Shown: one piece after another, positions 1 to 14,827 of the stretch | Layout: the number at the start of each line of letters is the position of its first letter | Position numbering within the stretch: the stretch's first letter is position 1 | Assembly (NCBI GenBank): GCA_029204225.1 | Contig: CM055100.1 | Location: 19,496,655 to 19,560,654 of the forward strand | DNA from: Diphasiastrum complanatum | Lineage: Eukaryota > Streptophyta > Lycopodiopsida > Lycopodiales > Lycopodiaceae | Direction of reading: 5' to 3' | DNA: 64,000 nucleotides | Notes under the pieces: model-generated | The model's input: only the letters and a program-made list of their open reading frames with translations | The model's database searches: none | What the model was told of the DNA's origin: nothing | Position numbers and translations under genes: made by a program

Positions 1-602
1 TTTAGAAAATTCACAATACATAGAGAGAAAATCTGAGTTTCTCCTTGAGGCTCTAGAAAGTTTCTATCTTCTCACTATGGAGAATGGAAATACATAGTAA
101 AAGACACTTCCTTTGCAAAGTTAGGTGAAAATCCAGCATGTAATAAGGAAGTAGACTCAACTCTCTTTCCCTAAAGTGAAAACCTTAGCGTACATCCAAG
201 AGTCATGCTTGGTAGGTGCATGGTAGGTACAAATCTCATCATAAATCATGGTCTAGATCCTACAAAGTAGGAATCACTACCAAATGGACACAACCACTCC
301 TCTTGACTCATGGTAAACTACATTAGGTGTGGATTGACAAGTGGCACTTTGGCCATTCAAGCGTCTAACAAAAAATATTGAGAAAGTATACAATATTCTA
401 CATGGCTAGATTTGCCAATGTAGGCAATTTGCCTGGATTCAAAGCTTGATAGATAGCCCTTGAAAATATGATTTGATCTATCATAGATGCATCTTGTGCA
501 ACCTCACATGCACAGAGGTCGTTGAGATCTTTGCATGGTCCTCAAATCTCAATTTTTGACATTTTATACAAATATATGAAGATCGACCAAGAGCATACGT
601 TT

Positions 603-819
603 ACCAAATGCCATGACATACCACAGAGAGTAGGAGCAAGCCACATGCACAAACATGTCCACACTAGCTTTCATACAAATATATAAAATTGTCTGGTCAT
701 CAATTACATGCCCTCAATTTCTCAACAATATATGATGACCAAATTCCATGACATACCACCAAGAGTAGGAGCAAGTCTCATGCACAAACATGTCCACAAT
801 AGCTTATATATGAATATAT
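603..819. repeat. Direct duplication of about 80 bp
   Basis: A stretch starting ACCAAATGCCATGACATACC at 603 recurs at 738 with a few substitutions and runs about 82 bases, including the shared core GTAGGAGCAAG and ATGCACAAACATGTCCACA. The copies are about 135 bp apart. No coding potential is seen; it is probably an internal repeat of an old element. Confidence 0.7.
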
Positions 820-2940
820 GAAAATCAACCCACCGAGTCTCTGTCACTTCTCCGTTGATGTAGCACACACTCACTTATGATCTGGAGACATGCTAGATTA
901 GATCTTGTTGAGAAATCATAAAGTTGTTGAGCATATGCAACTATTTTTTTGGAATCATAGAAATACATATGAGGTTATTATTTTTAATTATCAATCTACA
1001 TGATTCATACATATTTCTATGATAAAAAATATGACCACTGAAGAGTTAACAATACGCTATAAAACACGATCGATTCAATCACCTCAGCACACCATCAAGT
1101 GCTTCAAGACAAGACAATACAAGACGAAATTGCTCTTCCACAACTGTATATTCACAATATATACACAAGAATAAGGAGAAGCAACTTATGTACTCAAAAT
1201 GGGCTTGTAAAAGAATCGGCTCGATAGTTCTAGAGCTAGGCAAAATATGTCACCGTCAAACTTAGAAAGTAATCGTAAAACAATTTACACGTTGATCTAA
1301 TTTAATTTGAAGATCATTCCCTTACTTTTGATTCTAAACAGAAAATATTAAACCAATTATGTCTCGTTTCACATGTTGAACCAATAGTTGGTTTCAAATT
1401 ATTGTTCATAGCATAGCTATGTCTTGTAGATGAAAATGACAATGTCTTGAACACTCGTGCATCATTTACATACTCTACACGTGTGTCATGTGTTTTTTAC
1501 TAGATTTTAAAAAAAGTTCTGTAAATGTCGAGAGAGGAAGAGGATGTAGTCATGCACCTCTTTGTAGGGACAGATAATATGCCACAAGTAGCCATTTAGA
1601 TGCAGAAACATTGCATATGCATGGAGAATGATGAAGAATTGTACACGAACTTCTTGCAAGAATGGAAACTAGTGATCAGTTCTGCCAAGCCACTCCAACA
1701 TATATTAGTTTAGAGCATACATCTTTTGGAAATTTTTAACAATTATCATGCAGTATTGACACTAGTCAAATATATATTGTTTGATATTTCCATATGCAAG
1801 CAACATGATACAACAAAATGAAAAGTCAAGGAAAGAAACTAAAATATATGCAAACAATTTGAGCTCATTGGAGTTAGCCATGTTTAGCTTGATATGCATC
1901 TTACAACATGTACCTAGAACTTGCATACGCTTTTTTTTGTTGACTTTTGTTAATGAAATTGTTTAAAATCAATGAGTTGTAATGCAATCAATGACATCCC
2001 AATTTCAAGTTGATAAGCAATGGCCTACATGTTATTCAATGGTATTCATATTTGTGTTTCATTAGGTATGTGGTTGTAGTTTATGAAAGTGTCGATACGA
2101 ACCATCTCTATGTGCTTATTGATTTTCTTCCATGAATATAGAGACTATGTTCTACAAAGGGTGCTTCTAAAAGATTGTACTGGAACTTTAGAATTTTTTA
2201 ATAGAACAAAAAAAATAAAAATGCTACTCACTTGACAAGTCTACTTATATTGCATGCTAACTAAAAGATAGCTTCCAGATATTTTTCTACCAATAGCGCA
2301 CCTAAACAACTCATGACTATTACGAACATTTATAATCGAAATTGCAAATATAAATTTTGCAAGCAAATATTTTTAAAGGTATTTCCAATAAGACATCCCC
2401 TAGAATGAGACAAGTTAGTAGATCTAGCCTACAAATGGCATATAAAATTGTAGGGCAAGGGCGCTCCGATGATTAAAAAAAACATGCGAATTGGCACATA
2501 ATTGTCATGTTCTGATTCATGTATATCTATTTGTGCTGTTAAAATATTTGCAAATTCATAAAATTGATTTGAGAGTTAATGGTGTCATTAGGCAATCCCA
2601 ACATCTCAAAATAGTGATCTCTTCAGTGCAGACATTAAGCGAGATGAAATATAAAGCTACTTAAATCACAAGTTACAAAAAAGAGCATAATTAAACATAT
2701 TTGGAATCACTTCATGAGCTCTCATTATTTTTTCATACACCATTGACACATGGTTCACAAAAGGTCTATACTTGTTTTGATATTTCATATGTTGTTTGAT
2801 GTCTAAATCCAAAAAAGACCCTTTGTAAAGATTCTCTTTATATGTTTTCTCAAATTTTTCTTACACTTGGACCAATCAAAACACTCAAATTTGAAATCTA
2901 CGTAACATAACTATTTGAGTCCACATTAAAAATGACATAG
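820..2940. other. No gene recognised
   Basis: About 2.1 kb of AT-rich DNA without a convincing reading frame, splice-bounded exon or element end. The only ORF over 60 codons (1781-1966) has no recognisable motif and is probably chance. Confidence 0.5.
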
Positions 2941-2949
2941 CTTTTTAGT

Positions 2950-3700
2950 GGTAAGTCTGAATTCAGCGATTTCAATGATATCTTACATGACATACTTCTG
3001 AGCTACGATTAAAAAGTTATGGCAAATCAAATGTATTAGTTGAAAATAGTGCTATAATAATCTAAAAATACAAAAGGGATGTTTGCATGAATTCTTATAA
3101 GGTCCTTTTGGAGCTCAAAACTCCCCTAATGATCACCTTTCAAGCCATTGAGCTTGGGCTATCTCACTTTGTTTGATGGAGTCTCCAATACAAGCAAACT
3201 CTCTATGGATGTCTTTGACTCTCAATATATAATTGGTTGCACTCTCATCACTCCTTTGGAAAATTTGGAAGATCTGGTTCCTTAGAGTGAGGAGCCTAGA
3301 GGTATTCTTGGCCTCATAGATAGCTTTGAGAGAGTCCCAAGCTTCCTTGGCTGAGTTTCAAGCACCAATCTCGCTTAATATCTCATTAGAGACATTTATC
3401 TTGATATAGTGTAGAGCCATTCTAGGTCTTTTCTTATATCTTTGGACTTCTTGGAGCACTTGAGGCTCCTCCTCAAGTCCAAGGACTATGTTCATCACAT
3501 CTTGGAGTACCAAGATTGACTTCATCCTTACCTTCCAAATAGAATAATTGGAGGTACTTCATCTCTCAGTTGATTCCAATAGGAAGGAACCCATGGAAGC
3601 CATCAAATGTAGTGGAGATACCTTGTAATCAACAACAAAGTGGGATCCAATAAAGGTGTACTACCAACACCTATGTAAGATCTTGTAACAAAATGTGAGA
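2950..3700 (-). pseudogene. Copia gag fragment, minus strand
   Basis: Read on the minus strand from an ATG near 3605, the sequence gives a Copia Gag N-terminus (MASMGSFLLESTER, then STSNYSIWKVRMKSIL, ILVLQDVMNIVLGLEEEPQ, SAKEAWDSLKAIYEA and SRLLTLRNQIFQIFQ). This is the UBN2/retrotransposon gag fold. Two in-frame TGA codons (after STER and after EIGA) show that it is dead. The 3' side (about 2950-3135) matches the flank of a second gag fragment at 36570-36718, and the 5' leader (3655-3760) matches 37690-37790, so both are copies of one defective family. There is no protease, integrase or RT. Confidence 0.85.
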
Positions 3701-3723
3701 TCAACCTCACTAGCTTTTCCAAT

Positions 3724-3799
3724 CTCTCTCAAACTAGATCAACCTCTCACTCAAAGATGTCTCTCTCTCAAACTAGATCAACCTCTCACTCAAAGATGT
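3724..3799. repeat. 39-bp tandem duplication
   Basis: Two near-identical 39-bp units (CTCTCTCAAACTAGATC...CAAAGATG) lie head to tail, the second starting at 3763. They sit immediately before the LTR that begins near 3800. The homologous leader at 37770-37800 has only one unit. Confidence 0.85.
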
Positions 3800-4464
3800 T
3801 GAAATTTCACAATTCTAGCTAGACCAATTTTGGTCACATGCATTGTAATTGGCAAGATGGCCATGTAAATAGATGCCACACGCGCCAAATAGCATAGTAT
3901 GCTTTTCCAAAGCTTCATTCCTCATATTACATTGTGATAGCATCTTTGAAATGAGTCCAAAGAGTGTTTAGATAGGCTAGAGAAATTCTAGGAGTTAAAA
4001 ATAGCATGTTTTACAAGATCTTGAGATCGTGACCCCAAGTTATGGTGGATCCAATGACCTTTTAGGTTAGTAGTTAGGTTTAGGGTATGATAAGTTCATA
4101 GATGCACTAAAATTCTCAGATCCAAGCTTGAAATGTATAAAGATGTGATGGGATCTCCATCAAAATATGAAGAAAAATCGAGTTTTTCCACTTCCATCAA
4201 CATTGTCTTTGAGTGGCAAGTTGTGGCATTGATCTTTGAGTGTTCTTGTGCATTTATGCCATTGATTGGAAGGTAATAAAGTGTTTTACATGTCAGGGAA
4301 GCTCGTTGTACTTTTACTTCAAATGTTTCATCAAATCTATGTGCCTAAAGTGGAGCTAAATGCCAAGATAAGCTAGCTTCTAGTTTTGATCTAGATCATT
4401 CATTGGTGCATTCTCCATCACTTTTAGGATTGATTGGGATTCATTTTTCTATAAAATTTTCTCA
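3800..4464 (+). repeat. 5' LTR of a degenerate Copia-type element
   Basis: The first ~100 bp (TGAAATTTCACAATTCTAGC onward) recur at 6168-6270, which marks a direct terminal repeat. The right edge is set by a primer-binding-site-like TCTTATCAGAGC at 4465-4476, a two-base variant of TGGTATCAGAGC. The length of about 665 bp is close to the 653-bp LTR of the intact Copia element at 27458. Confidence 0.7.
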
Positions 4465-6167
4465 TCTTATCAGAGCCTAATCAAAAGTAAGCTTTAGATT
4501 TGATTTTATCAAGCTTTGATCCTAGATTTGAGAAGTATTGGCTTTGTCCTTGCTACTAGTTGCTAATCTAGTGATTGTACCTCCAAATTTGGTTTCATTT
4601 GAGTGAGAATAGATCAAAGGGGACCTGTTTTACTAAGCATAGCTGTAGGAACTGAGATTGAGCCATTTCCATTCAACCTAACCAGATTAGAAAGTTCTTA
4701 TGAGTTGAATCTTGGAGTACATATTTCCTAGTAGAGATTTTCATAAGGATTTGAATGCCACCACTCTTTAGGAATTTGGATCAGACATTTGAGAGCTTAA
4801 TTAGGTCATTCTTAGGCTTCTTAAGGTCCTAAAATACATCTTTTAGATTCAGATGAAATGTTTTGATGTTTTGTTCATCTAGAAATGCAAAACTAGTGAA
4901 AGTTGTGTGTCTTTTTTACTCAATTCTGGAAAGGTTTGGATGGAATATGTCAATGTGATGCAACTTGAATTTAGAGGGCTTTATTTGTGAGACATTTGTG
5001 TGCTCTAAAGTGCTTTTGGTTCAGTATAGGTGGATTCACCCTTCTTGTGAAGTTGGATCAAGGAGGAGACTAGTTTTGATCAAATCTATAGTAAATTGAG
5101 CTAGGTTTGGATCTAGTTTGGATCTAGAAGATTGATCAAGCTCAAGATCACCTTAGATCTTGTTGAGAAATCAGAGAGTGATTCTTCTCAAGTCTCAAAG
5201 AGAGTGGGATAGCTAGTTGTGATCATATCTTGTTTCATGAATCTATATCCCTATCAATGAAGATGGCATCAATGAGTACCTATTTTGATTCTAGTGATAG
5301 ATTGAACTCTTCAAATTATTCAATTTGGAAGTTAAGAATGAAATCCATACTTTCCATTGAAGATTTGATGGAGAGTCTTGAAGAATATTATGGTTTGGAT
5401 CCATTTTTTCATTATCAACACCAAGAGGGAGTGAGCATGATGAAGGAAAAATACATCAAGGAGGAACTTGAGAAGGAGCACTTGTCTCAGGGTAAAAGAA
5501 ACCTGAATCTACATCAATATGAAGGTTTGGGTAAAGAGAAAGGAGTAGCAAGAAAGTCTATCCATATCTCGCTTGATCATCTTACTTTGTGTTTGATAAA
5601 ATACATGTCATGTATTTGACAATGTCCTTTGATGAGGCTAGTATGAACATTGTTTTTCATCTTATATCTTATGACTATGAAATAGTGATCATTACTCATT
5701 TTATTGGAGTTTCAAAGATGTATTCAAAGGCCTCATCTTGTGATTCATTCACTCTTAATTTCTAAGGAATGAAGACCTTCATTGGAAGGATGCCAAGTTG
5801 GAGTTCATTGTTTTGGTGGATAAAGTCAAGATGGTGATATCTCAAGCTTTGGTTGTATGTGCTTCATACAAAAGTTGGATCTTATGGAAAGCTACTGGTT
5901 TTCATGTTTATTTTGAGGAGGAGACTCACATTTTGCAGCCCAAGGTGATCATTCAACAACCTACCAAAGACAAAGCTTGGATCTTTAAGACAACCTTTAT
6001 GGAGCTCTCACTACATCTGACAACTTGGAGCTCAAATTATGTTCTTATTGTAATGAGTGATCATACTCACTACATACATCAGGAACCTGTTAATTATGTT
6101 GTTTTTATGCATGTAATTATTATTGATACAAGATAGTCTCATCAAGCTAAATTGTGAGGAGGAGTTT
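4465..6167 (+). mobile_element. Deleted internal region of a Copia-type element with gag remnant
   Basis: After the PBS variant comes a leader of about 750 bp, then an ORF at 5230-5619. Its first ~45 residues are Gag-like (SSNYSIWKLRMKSIL), but it then diverges (GVSMMKEKYIKEELEKEH), so most of gag and all of pol appear deleted. A second small ORF (5798-6136) has no recognised domain. A purine-rich stretch (GAGGAGGAG, about 6157) just before the 3' LTR looks like a polypurine tract. The element is non-autonomous or decayed. Confidence 0.65.
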
Positions 6168-6270
6168 TGAAATTTCACAATTCTAGCTTGACCAATTTTG
6201 GTCACATGCATTGTAATTGGCAAGATGGCCATGTAAATAGATGCCACATGTGCCAAATAGCATAGGATGT
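6168..6270 (+). repeat. Truncated 3' LTR of the 3800 element
   Basis: About 100 bases match the start of the LTR at 3800 almost exactly (for example TTGGTCACATGCATTGTAAT). Identity ends abruptly at about 6270, where unrelated sequence begins, so another insertion or deletion removed the rest. Confidence 0.75.
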
Positions 6271-7429
6271 TGATGCAAAAATGCACTCAGAAAATGCAAA
6301 ATTCTAGCTAAAACTCTGGTGACAAACTGATAAAAACCTCGAACGATTTGCGAACAGTTTCGCGAGACTTTGATTATTTCTGTTCGAGAATAATTCGTAA
6401 TGGATGAATCAGGCTCTATAACACAATGAAACAAAACAAGACAAAATCTAGACGAAAACAAAATGAAGTGAAGCGAGGCGAAACTTAAATGAGCTCTGAC
6501 ATTGATTCATGTTGGAAGCACAGAGATCACGAAACGACATGAAATGAAACAAAGCGAAAGATGAAACGAAACTTAAGTGAGCTCTGAAATTGATTTACCC
6601 TTCTAACCAAGTAATCGCAAAGCGAAAGGATTCGTGAACAAAATCAGTTTGTCAAGAATTCAGATATGATTGTTGGTCATTGCCGGCTATATCATTCCTA
6701 CAATCTTTCAGAGTGTAGACTGACACTGCTGATTACCTTAGCAAATTAAGATAGCATTCAACAAGATCAAACCAATGTGCAAAATTGAATAGACAAGTGA
6801 ATCAAATACATGAATAGTAGTAGACAAAAAATACATTCGAGATCATACAATCATCCAGATTAATATGTCCACCAACAGCTACAATATCATCTATTGATTT
6901 TCTAATTTTTTGAGCACTGCATGACAAATCCGCACAGTGCATTGGCGTGAGAGAAATACAGTTCTCTCATGAATCGTGTCTCACTTACTAGCAGACTTTT
7001 GAATCTACAGATCCTCTACAAAATTGTCTCGCACGTAGGCGGACATGTATTCTGTATTTTTCGTCTTCTGACTTCTTGTCTTGCTTACTTGCTTACAGCA
7101 TTATGCATCAAATAGAAAATATATAGTTCGCAAACTTTTTTGTGTCGCATTGTGTAACTTATAGATTAGAAAAGATTAAACATCTACAACTAATCACAAA
7201 TTATAAGAGTGGCAGATTAGCCATGATTTATAATACTTCTGCTGATGCCATGATATCTGATCAAATATTTGTACCCCATGGTACTTGGCTGATCTTCTTG
7301 GTCGTTCGTGGAGCAAGAATGATTTTGTGTCGCGAAACAATTTCGTGTCGTGTGTTGCAAAATTGTTCGTGAACAATTTTGTTTTTCGTGTCTTTTTTGT
7401 CAAAATCTGTGTGGAGAGCTAGCATGGCT
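6271..7429 (-). repeat. Probable LTR/3' region of a minus-strand Copia relic
   Basis: This 1.1 kb lies downstream of the minus-strand RNase H tail at 7430-7800. It contains a rough internal duplication: GAAACTTAAATGAGCTCTGA near 6482 and GAAACTTAAGTGAGCTCTGA near 6569. The first copy is followed by ATGTTGGAAGC, which resembles an LTR end followed by a PBS. Terminal repeats were not matched, so the boundaries are uncertain and no protein is recognised. Confidence 0.4.
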
Positions 7430-7800
7430 TTGGCACTAGAAACATTTTGTTTCTTCGGCTCCCTCTCAAAACAGGATAGCTTGATGACTCCAAGACTCCT
7501 CCTCTGTCTCTCAAATAGACTTTTGTCTAAGGCTTTTGTGAAAATGTCAGCTACCATCTTCTTTGTTCCAATTAAGGTAGTCTGCAACATCTTCTTGCCA
7601 ATCAAATCCCTTTGCGATGTGTTTCATCCTTGAGTGAAACACATGATCTTTTGTCAGATATATTGCAGATGTGTTGTCCATTTGCAAAACTAGAGGTTCA
7701 TTCCTTGTTTCGTCCAATTCGTCGAGGAATTGTTTGAGATAAATTAGATGATCTTGTGGACTTCCTTGCATCGGTGCATCAAACTACACTTCTGAAGCCG
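7430..7800 (-). pseudogene. Copia RNase H C-terminus, minus strand
   Basis: The minus-strand frames give EPLVLQMDNTSAIYLTKDHV, FHSRMKHIA and, after a frameshift near 7570, KKMVADIFTKALDKSLFE and RQRRSLGVI. These are the standard end of a Copia Pol polyprotein: the RNase H 'DNxSAI' block, the 'H-R-KHI' block and the 'ADIFTKAL' tail. A frameshift and stops make it a dead fragment. The rest of Pol is not seen upstream. Confidence 0.85.
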
Positions 7801-8390
7801 CTGGATACTTCAAAACACTAAGTTGTTGCCCCGTTCGTCGCGCGTGAGCTCCATGCTCCTCTCTGTCTACGGCCGCGCCTCTCCAACTGGTTTTTGCTTG
7901 ATCAATTTTGTTTTTGGATCGATTTGAGGACGATCTGAGGCTTGGTGCAGGGTTGCCCTACTGTAACAAGTCTGTAGAGTGTTCAATCATGAAATTCTGT
8001 GGAGAAACGATGATTTTAGCTCAACTTCGTTGACTGTGTTGTCTGTCTAGATATTCATGAAATGCTTGAACCTAAATACTCTCTTCGACCGTCAACTTTA
8101 CAAATTGAGTACAAGGTGTTAATAGTATCGTTGTTGGTTATTGTTGTATAAATGACCTTTTTGGGCTTACTCTCTCTTGACTTGGCCTCTTTCATACTGA
8201 TGGAACCAGATTTGTCGTTGGACTGGTGGTCTATTGTTCAATGAAAAACATGGAATTTGGTTGGACATTGTCCATGATTGATGTTGGAGCTGAATGGCAA
8301 TCGTCAACCTTAGTATTTTCCTTTCTATTGGGAAGGAAAGGAGACAATCCAAGCAAATACATGAGGTATGTCATACATCCTAAATTGCGT
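7801..8390. other. No gene recognised
   Basis: About 590 bp between the Copia tail and a TG-rich microsatellite. No domain, splice-bounded exon or element terminus was identified. Confidence 0.4.
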
Positions 8391-8394
8391 GTAT

Positions 8395-8575
8395 GTACAA
8401 ATATGTGTGTACATGTATATGTATGTATGTGTATGTATAAGATGTCATCTATGTATGTATGTGTGTGTGTGTATGTGTGTATTTACATTTATGCATAAAT
8501 ATATTCTTATGTATGCATGTATGTGTGTGTGTAAATATGTGTGTGTGTATGCATGTACGTGTGTATATGCATAAT
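8395..8575. repeat. Compound TG/TATG microsatellite
   Basis: The sequence is dominated by TATG and TG units (TGTATGTATG, GTGTGTGTGT) with interruptions over about 180 bp. The cysteine/valine/tyrosine-rich ORFs here are artefacts of the repeat. Confidence 0.9.
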
Positions 8576-8589
8576 TTTAGCACAAAAAA

Positions 8590-9145
8590 CAGAGTATGTA
8601 CATGATTTGAATTTCACCAATAACGTAGCGACAAATTCATGTTATAAATTTTTAACACATGGACAACAAATCAATTGATAAATCACATAACAGAACTTAC
8701 GAATACACCAAGTCCTGTAGCATTTCCTCCAAGGCATTAAGTCTAACAGAATTGACGTTCCTATAACTCACATTAATAATCAACAACTCTACATCTAGAA
8801 ATAATCATTTTTTTGGGGGAAAAAAATATCCACTCTTTTGTTGGAGGTATACGAAATCCGTCTAGCTCCTAATCAACCACACAACACTGGAGGTGTACTA
8901 CTCATCGTCGAAAGAAAACATCTCCATCAAGTCTCGCACAAATATTTTATGATTTACCACAATATTTACCATCTGCAACAACATGAACAATGTAAGCCAA
9001 ACTAATGTTCTCAATCATAACAACAACATTAAACAATATTAATAATGTTTCAAATATAACCAGAATATTAAACCTCACCATGTCTATGTTCAAACACCTC
9101 TTTGTATACCAAGTTTTTTGAATATGGACCATATTGTTCCTCATC
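8590..9145. other. No gene recognised
   Basis: AT-rich spacer between the TG microsatellite and the telomere-like patch. Nothing identifiable. Confidence 0.4.
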
Positions 9146-9149
9146 GCAC

Positions 9150-9300
9150 CAATGACCCTAACCCTAACCATAATAACCTAATCGCAAACCCTAACCCTAA
9201 CCCTAGCTCTAACTCCTAACCCTAAACTGTAACCATAACACTCAACCATATCCCTACACTTGCCCATACACAACAGACCTAAATCTTAACCCTAACCAAT
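9150..9300. repeat. Interstitial telomere-like repeat, CCCTAA type
   Basis: There are repeated AACCCT units at about 9157-9172 and 9185-9206, then degenerate variants (AACTCCTAACCCTAAAC and TTAACCCTAACC near 9290). The clearest run is three to four perfect 6-base units, so it reads as TTAGGG rather than the usual plant TTTAGGG. It is short and decayed. Confidence 0.75.
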
Positions 9301-9447
9301 GTATGTCAAAACTTTAACTAAAATATATACTAATTCTAATGAATCGTAAGCTTCCGTCAAAGTACTATAACACTTTTGAATACACAATATTATGTGTAAA
9401 TCTCGCCATTCCTTCCTCATCCATAAATCGACCGTCAATATCTCTAC

Positions 9448-9732
9448 TCACAGTACTCGCACACTTGCTACATTTTGCACTCTAGATAGTGCAACATACA
9501 ACTGACCATGACTAAACACGGGTTGTGGCAAATACAATCCAATCGTATCCATTGTCTGCCCTTGTGCCTTGTTTATTGTCATGCCGAATGCCGGTCTAAT
9601 AGGAAACTGAACTCTCTGCAATTCAAATGGCAAGTCTGAATTGCTCAGCACTATAGAGATCCGTGGAATGAGGACTCTACCACCTATACTTTTGCCGATC
9701 ACTATCTCCGCCTCAATGATCATTCTACTCAA
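9448..9732 (-). pseudogene. Helitron helicase C-terminal fragment
   Basis: The minus-strand ORF of 94 codons carries the end of a Pif1-like helicase: FPIRPAFGMTINKAQGQTMD (the 'AFAMTINKSQGQT' motif V) and HGQLYVALSRVQ (motif VI). Reading through the stop, the frame continues with ILTVDLWMRKEW and a weak match to the usual Helitron C-terminus. It is preceded on the same strand by a Rep-like fragment at 9915-10207, but the roughly 1000 codons normally between them are missing, so the element is internally deleted. Confidence 0.88.
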
Positions 9733-9835
9733 TCAATGGATGATCAATCTTGTGCCATTGCACAATCTCTTGTGTAATGCAATTGATCTTAACAACATTA
9801 CTTTCATTCCTATGAAATGTCAACTAGTTTAGTTG

Positions 9836-9914
9836 AGTTAATTTGGCAATTTGGAGGCCAAAGTGGAATTTCAACTTGGAGATACTTTTCTTAATGTCAA
9901 TAAGGCCTAAAAAT
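9836..9914 (+). repeat. LTR-start fragment inside the Helitron remnant
   Basis: Plus-strand sequence TTTGGAGGCCAAAG...GGAGATAC...GTCAATAAGGCCTA matches the beginning of the LTR-like sequence near 22680-22745, and more weakly the LTR start at 27490-27560. It forms the last ~28 codons of the open frame running through the Helitron Rep fragment, so that protein tail is not Helitron sequence. Confidence 0.55.
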
Positions 9915-10207
9915 AGTTTCCTAATCAATATGTGCACATGAGACAATCCTCTCTTATGAAACTCTACAACATCTAGCCTATCTATAATGCACCCAAATAT
10001 CCCATCCTTCTTCAATAAATCCATCAAATGATCTAGCTTCATGCTAAAAACCCTCGACACCAAATCAGGCCTATCCGCTACTATTTGCTTGTGTTTCAAC
10101 TCTGTCCTTACCTCCGACCAATTTGGATTCGTGGTCATCATGATAAACAAATCGAGAGAACCTAACTCTCTAACAATAGCCATGGCATCTTGAACCTGTT
10201 GATGCAT
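9915..10207 (-). pseudogene. Helitron Rep (HUH nuclease) domain fragment
   Basis: The minus-strand ORF begins MHQQVQDAMAIVRELGSLDL and continues FIMMTTNPNW, RPDLVSRVFSMKLDHL, FGCIIDRLDVVEFHKRGLSH and HVHILI. These match the Helitron replication-initiator N-terminal region, including the RGLPHAH-type metal-binding motif (here RGLSHVH, with the first His of the HUH pair intact). The catalytic tyrosine region is missing because the sequence is cut at about 9915. The fragment abuts a (GA)n tract at 10231. Confidence 0.85.
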
Positions 10208-10225
10208 ATGGCGTGGTGAACCGAT

Positions 10226-11824
<1,599 letters not shown>

Positions 11825-12005
11825 TATTAACATCTTTTCCATGATGAGAGGCATATAAGACGAACAAATATATCAAACAAGATGGAAACAAGATAAATCG
11901 ATGCTGTCAAAACAATCGAACTAAAATCAAACTAACTAAGAAGAGAGTGATATAGTCAGGATTATATGGTAAATGTATCACTTACATGCTCAACTGGACA
12001 TCTCT

Positions 12006-13141
<1,136 letters not shown>

Positions 13142-13281
13142 CACAATTTCACATAGTTTCTCTTGACAAAGCAAGACCAAATGCTTTGAAGACTTTATTC
13201 ATAAACCAACAAGGTATAGTAAAGCTGAAAAGTAAAATACAATACAGTAAAGCACCATATAGCATAACCACTCTCAAAACG

Positions 13282-13362
13282 TCTAGCTGATGCCTGCCAC
13301 CATACCACAAAACAAAACCGCACGAGTTAGTACAGTGGGGAAGACAGGTCTCATAGCTAAGC
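13282..13362. ncRNA. Conserved hairpin in the PLE terminal repeat, copy A
   Basis: TAGCTGATGCCTG pairs with CAGGTCTCATAGCTA across a loop of about 45 nt, with a 2-nt bulge. The inner helix TAGCT/AGCTA is maintained by base-pair exchanges in the other two copies (CAGTT/AACTG at 19495-19575, CAGCT/AGTTG at 20422-20500). It can form on either strand, so orientation is not assigned. It is not a hammerhead: no CTGANGA core was found. Confidence 0.5.
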
Positions 13363-14827
13363 ATTAGTTGTTATCCATGTCCAAAAGAAGTTATACTACT
13401 CATCATCATAAATAGCATTTTAAAACATAGTCCAGTCTTCCCAAACACAAAGATGATTTTATCGCGATAGGCCAAGCCCCTCCATTACCATATCAGGACG
13501 AGTGCCATGCTGATCAGTTTTTGGACATTGGTCCATATCAGTTTAATTTGTTTATAGCACAATATGAAAAGTTTTCACCGTATATATTGCTTATCGCTAA
13601 AAGACAGGGTGTGAACACGTGTGCCAGTGTCAAAGCAAATCCATGCTATTCTAGCCCGTGTGACTCAAGAAACATCATGCACTACTGTCCATACTTCCAA
13701 GCATATCCATGCTTTCCAGTTGTATCTCACCATAGTCTGATATAACATTCGAATGGGTAGTAAATTAGCATACGCCATGGTTGAATAGTGTAGCTCCGAG
13801 TAAACTTACCTTTATCATAACTCCATATCCATCTCGTTGCTTTTCTTGAACCCTTGTATCGAATAGGCTTCATTTTATTGATGAGGTTCTCATGGTTTTT
13901 ATAAGTATCAAGGTAGATCCGTTCCATTTCAATCCTTCTATAAAAACTGTTTATCTTACGCAAATCCATGATGTCCAAGATAATTTGAGGAGAAACCTTG
14001 CTTTGGGACAACGTGGGTGTCATTAAACATAGAAAAACTATATTATCTATAAAGTGATATAGTCGAACTGAATAGAAACCAACTAAATTTTGAGTTTTAG
14101 GATCTTTATTAGTCACCTAGAATGGAATATATTCGTGAAGAGATACCTTACCTTTTGAGCATAGGTGATGCTTGCAAAATCTGAAAACTGTTCGGAAAAG
14201 CCTTACCTGGATGATTGTAGCAGTGGTCTCTTGTGAGGATGCCATGTTTAGTCCCCTCGAGTGCTTTTGCCTTCCTTAGTCTTAAAACGTTCATACCGTT
14301 ATTGTCAGCCATTGCGAAAGTGATAATAAGTACTTTAAGGAGAGCCTATCATTCATATCTTATACAAATCTGAAGCAAATGGTTTCATGTGCATACCTGT
14401 GCAAACACTTATCGCTTTATGGTTCGAAACCAAACCTAATCAAAAATGAGGATAGTAGTAATATTCGATGCTACAGAGAGTGCAAGTTTAATTTGTTAGT
14501 GCTTACACATAGTAGTCTTCCATGTGAAGAAGCAATCAATCACATCTATGATAACGAAACTGGTTACAGCATGAGGTATACTAATCATAATCAGCATGTA
14601 CCAGCATCTGAGTTGTATCTTTTGATAATAGTATGATACAATAGTAGCTTTGTTTCTGGAGTATGTATGTAACCCTTAGTTACTTATGGAACAACCACAT
14701 ATTCATGCTATCCTTTGAAGGATATTAAAGCATATTGTAAACTGTAGTTAACAAACCACATTATCATCCATTCATATCTATGATATGAAGTTTGAATCCG
14801 TATAACCATTTATGAGATAGGAAATGC

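Noticed and set aside
8226-8574. Cys/Val/Tyr-rich ORFs
   Set aside because: They arise from the TG/TATG microsatellite.
13727-14116. 129-codon minus-strand ORF in PLE copy A
   Set aside because: It is not preserved in copies B and C and has no motif; chance ORF in non-coding repeat.
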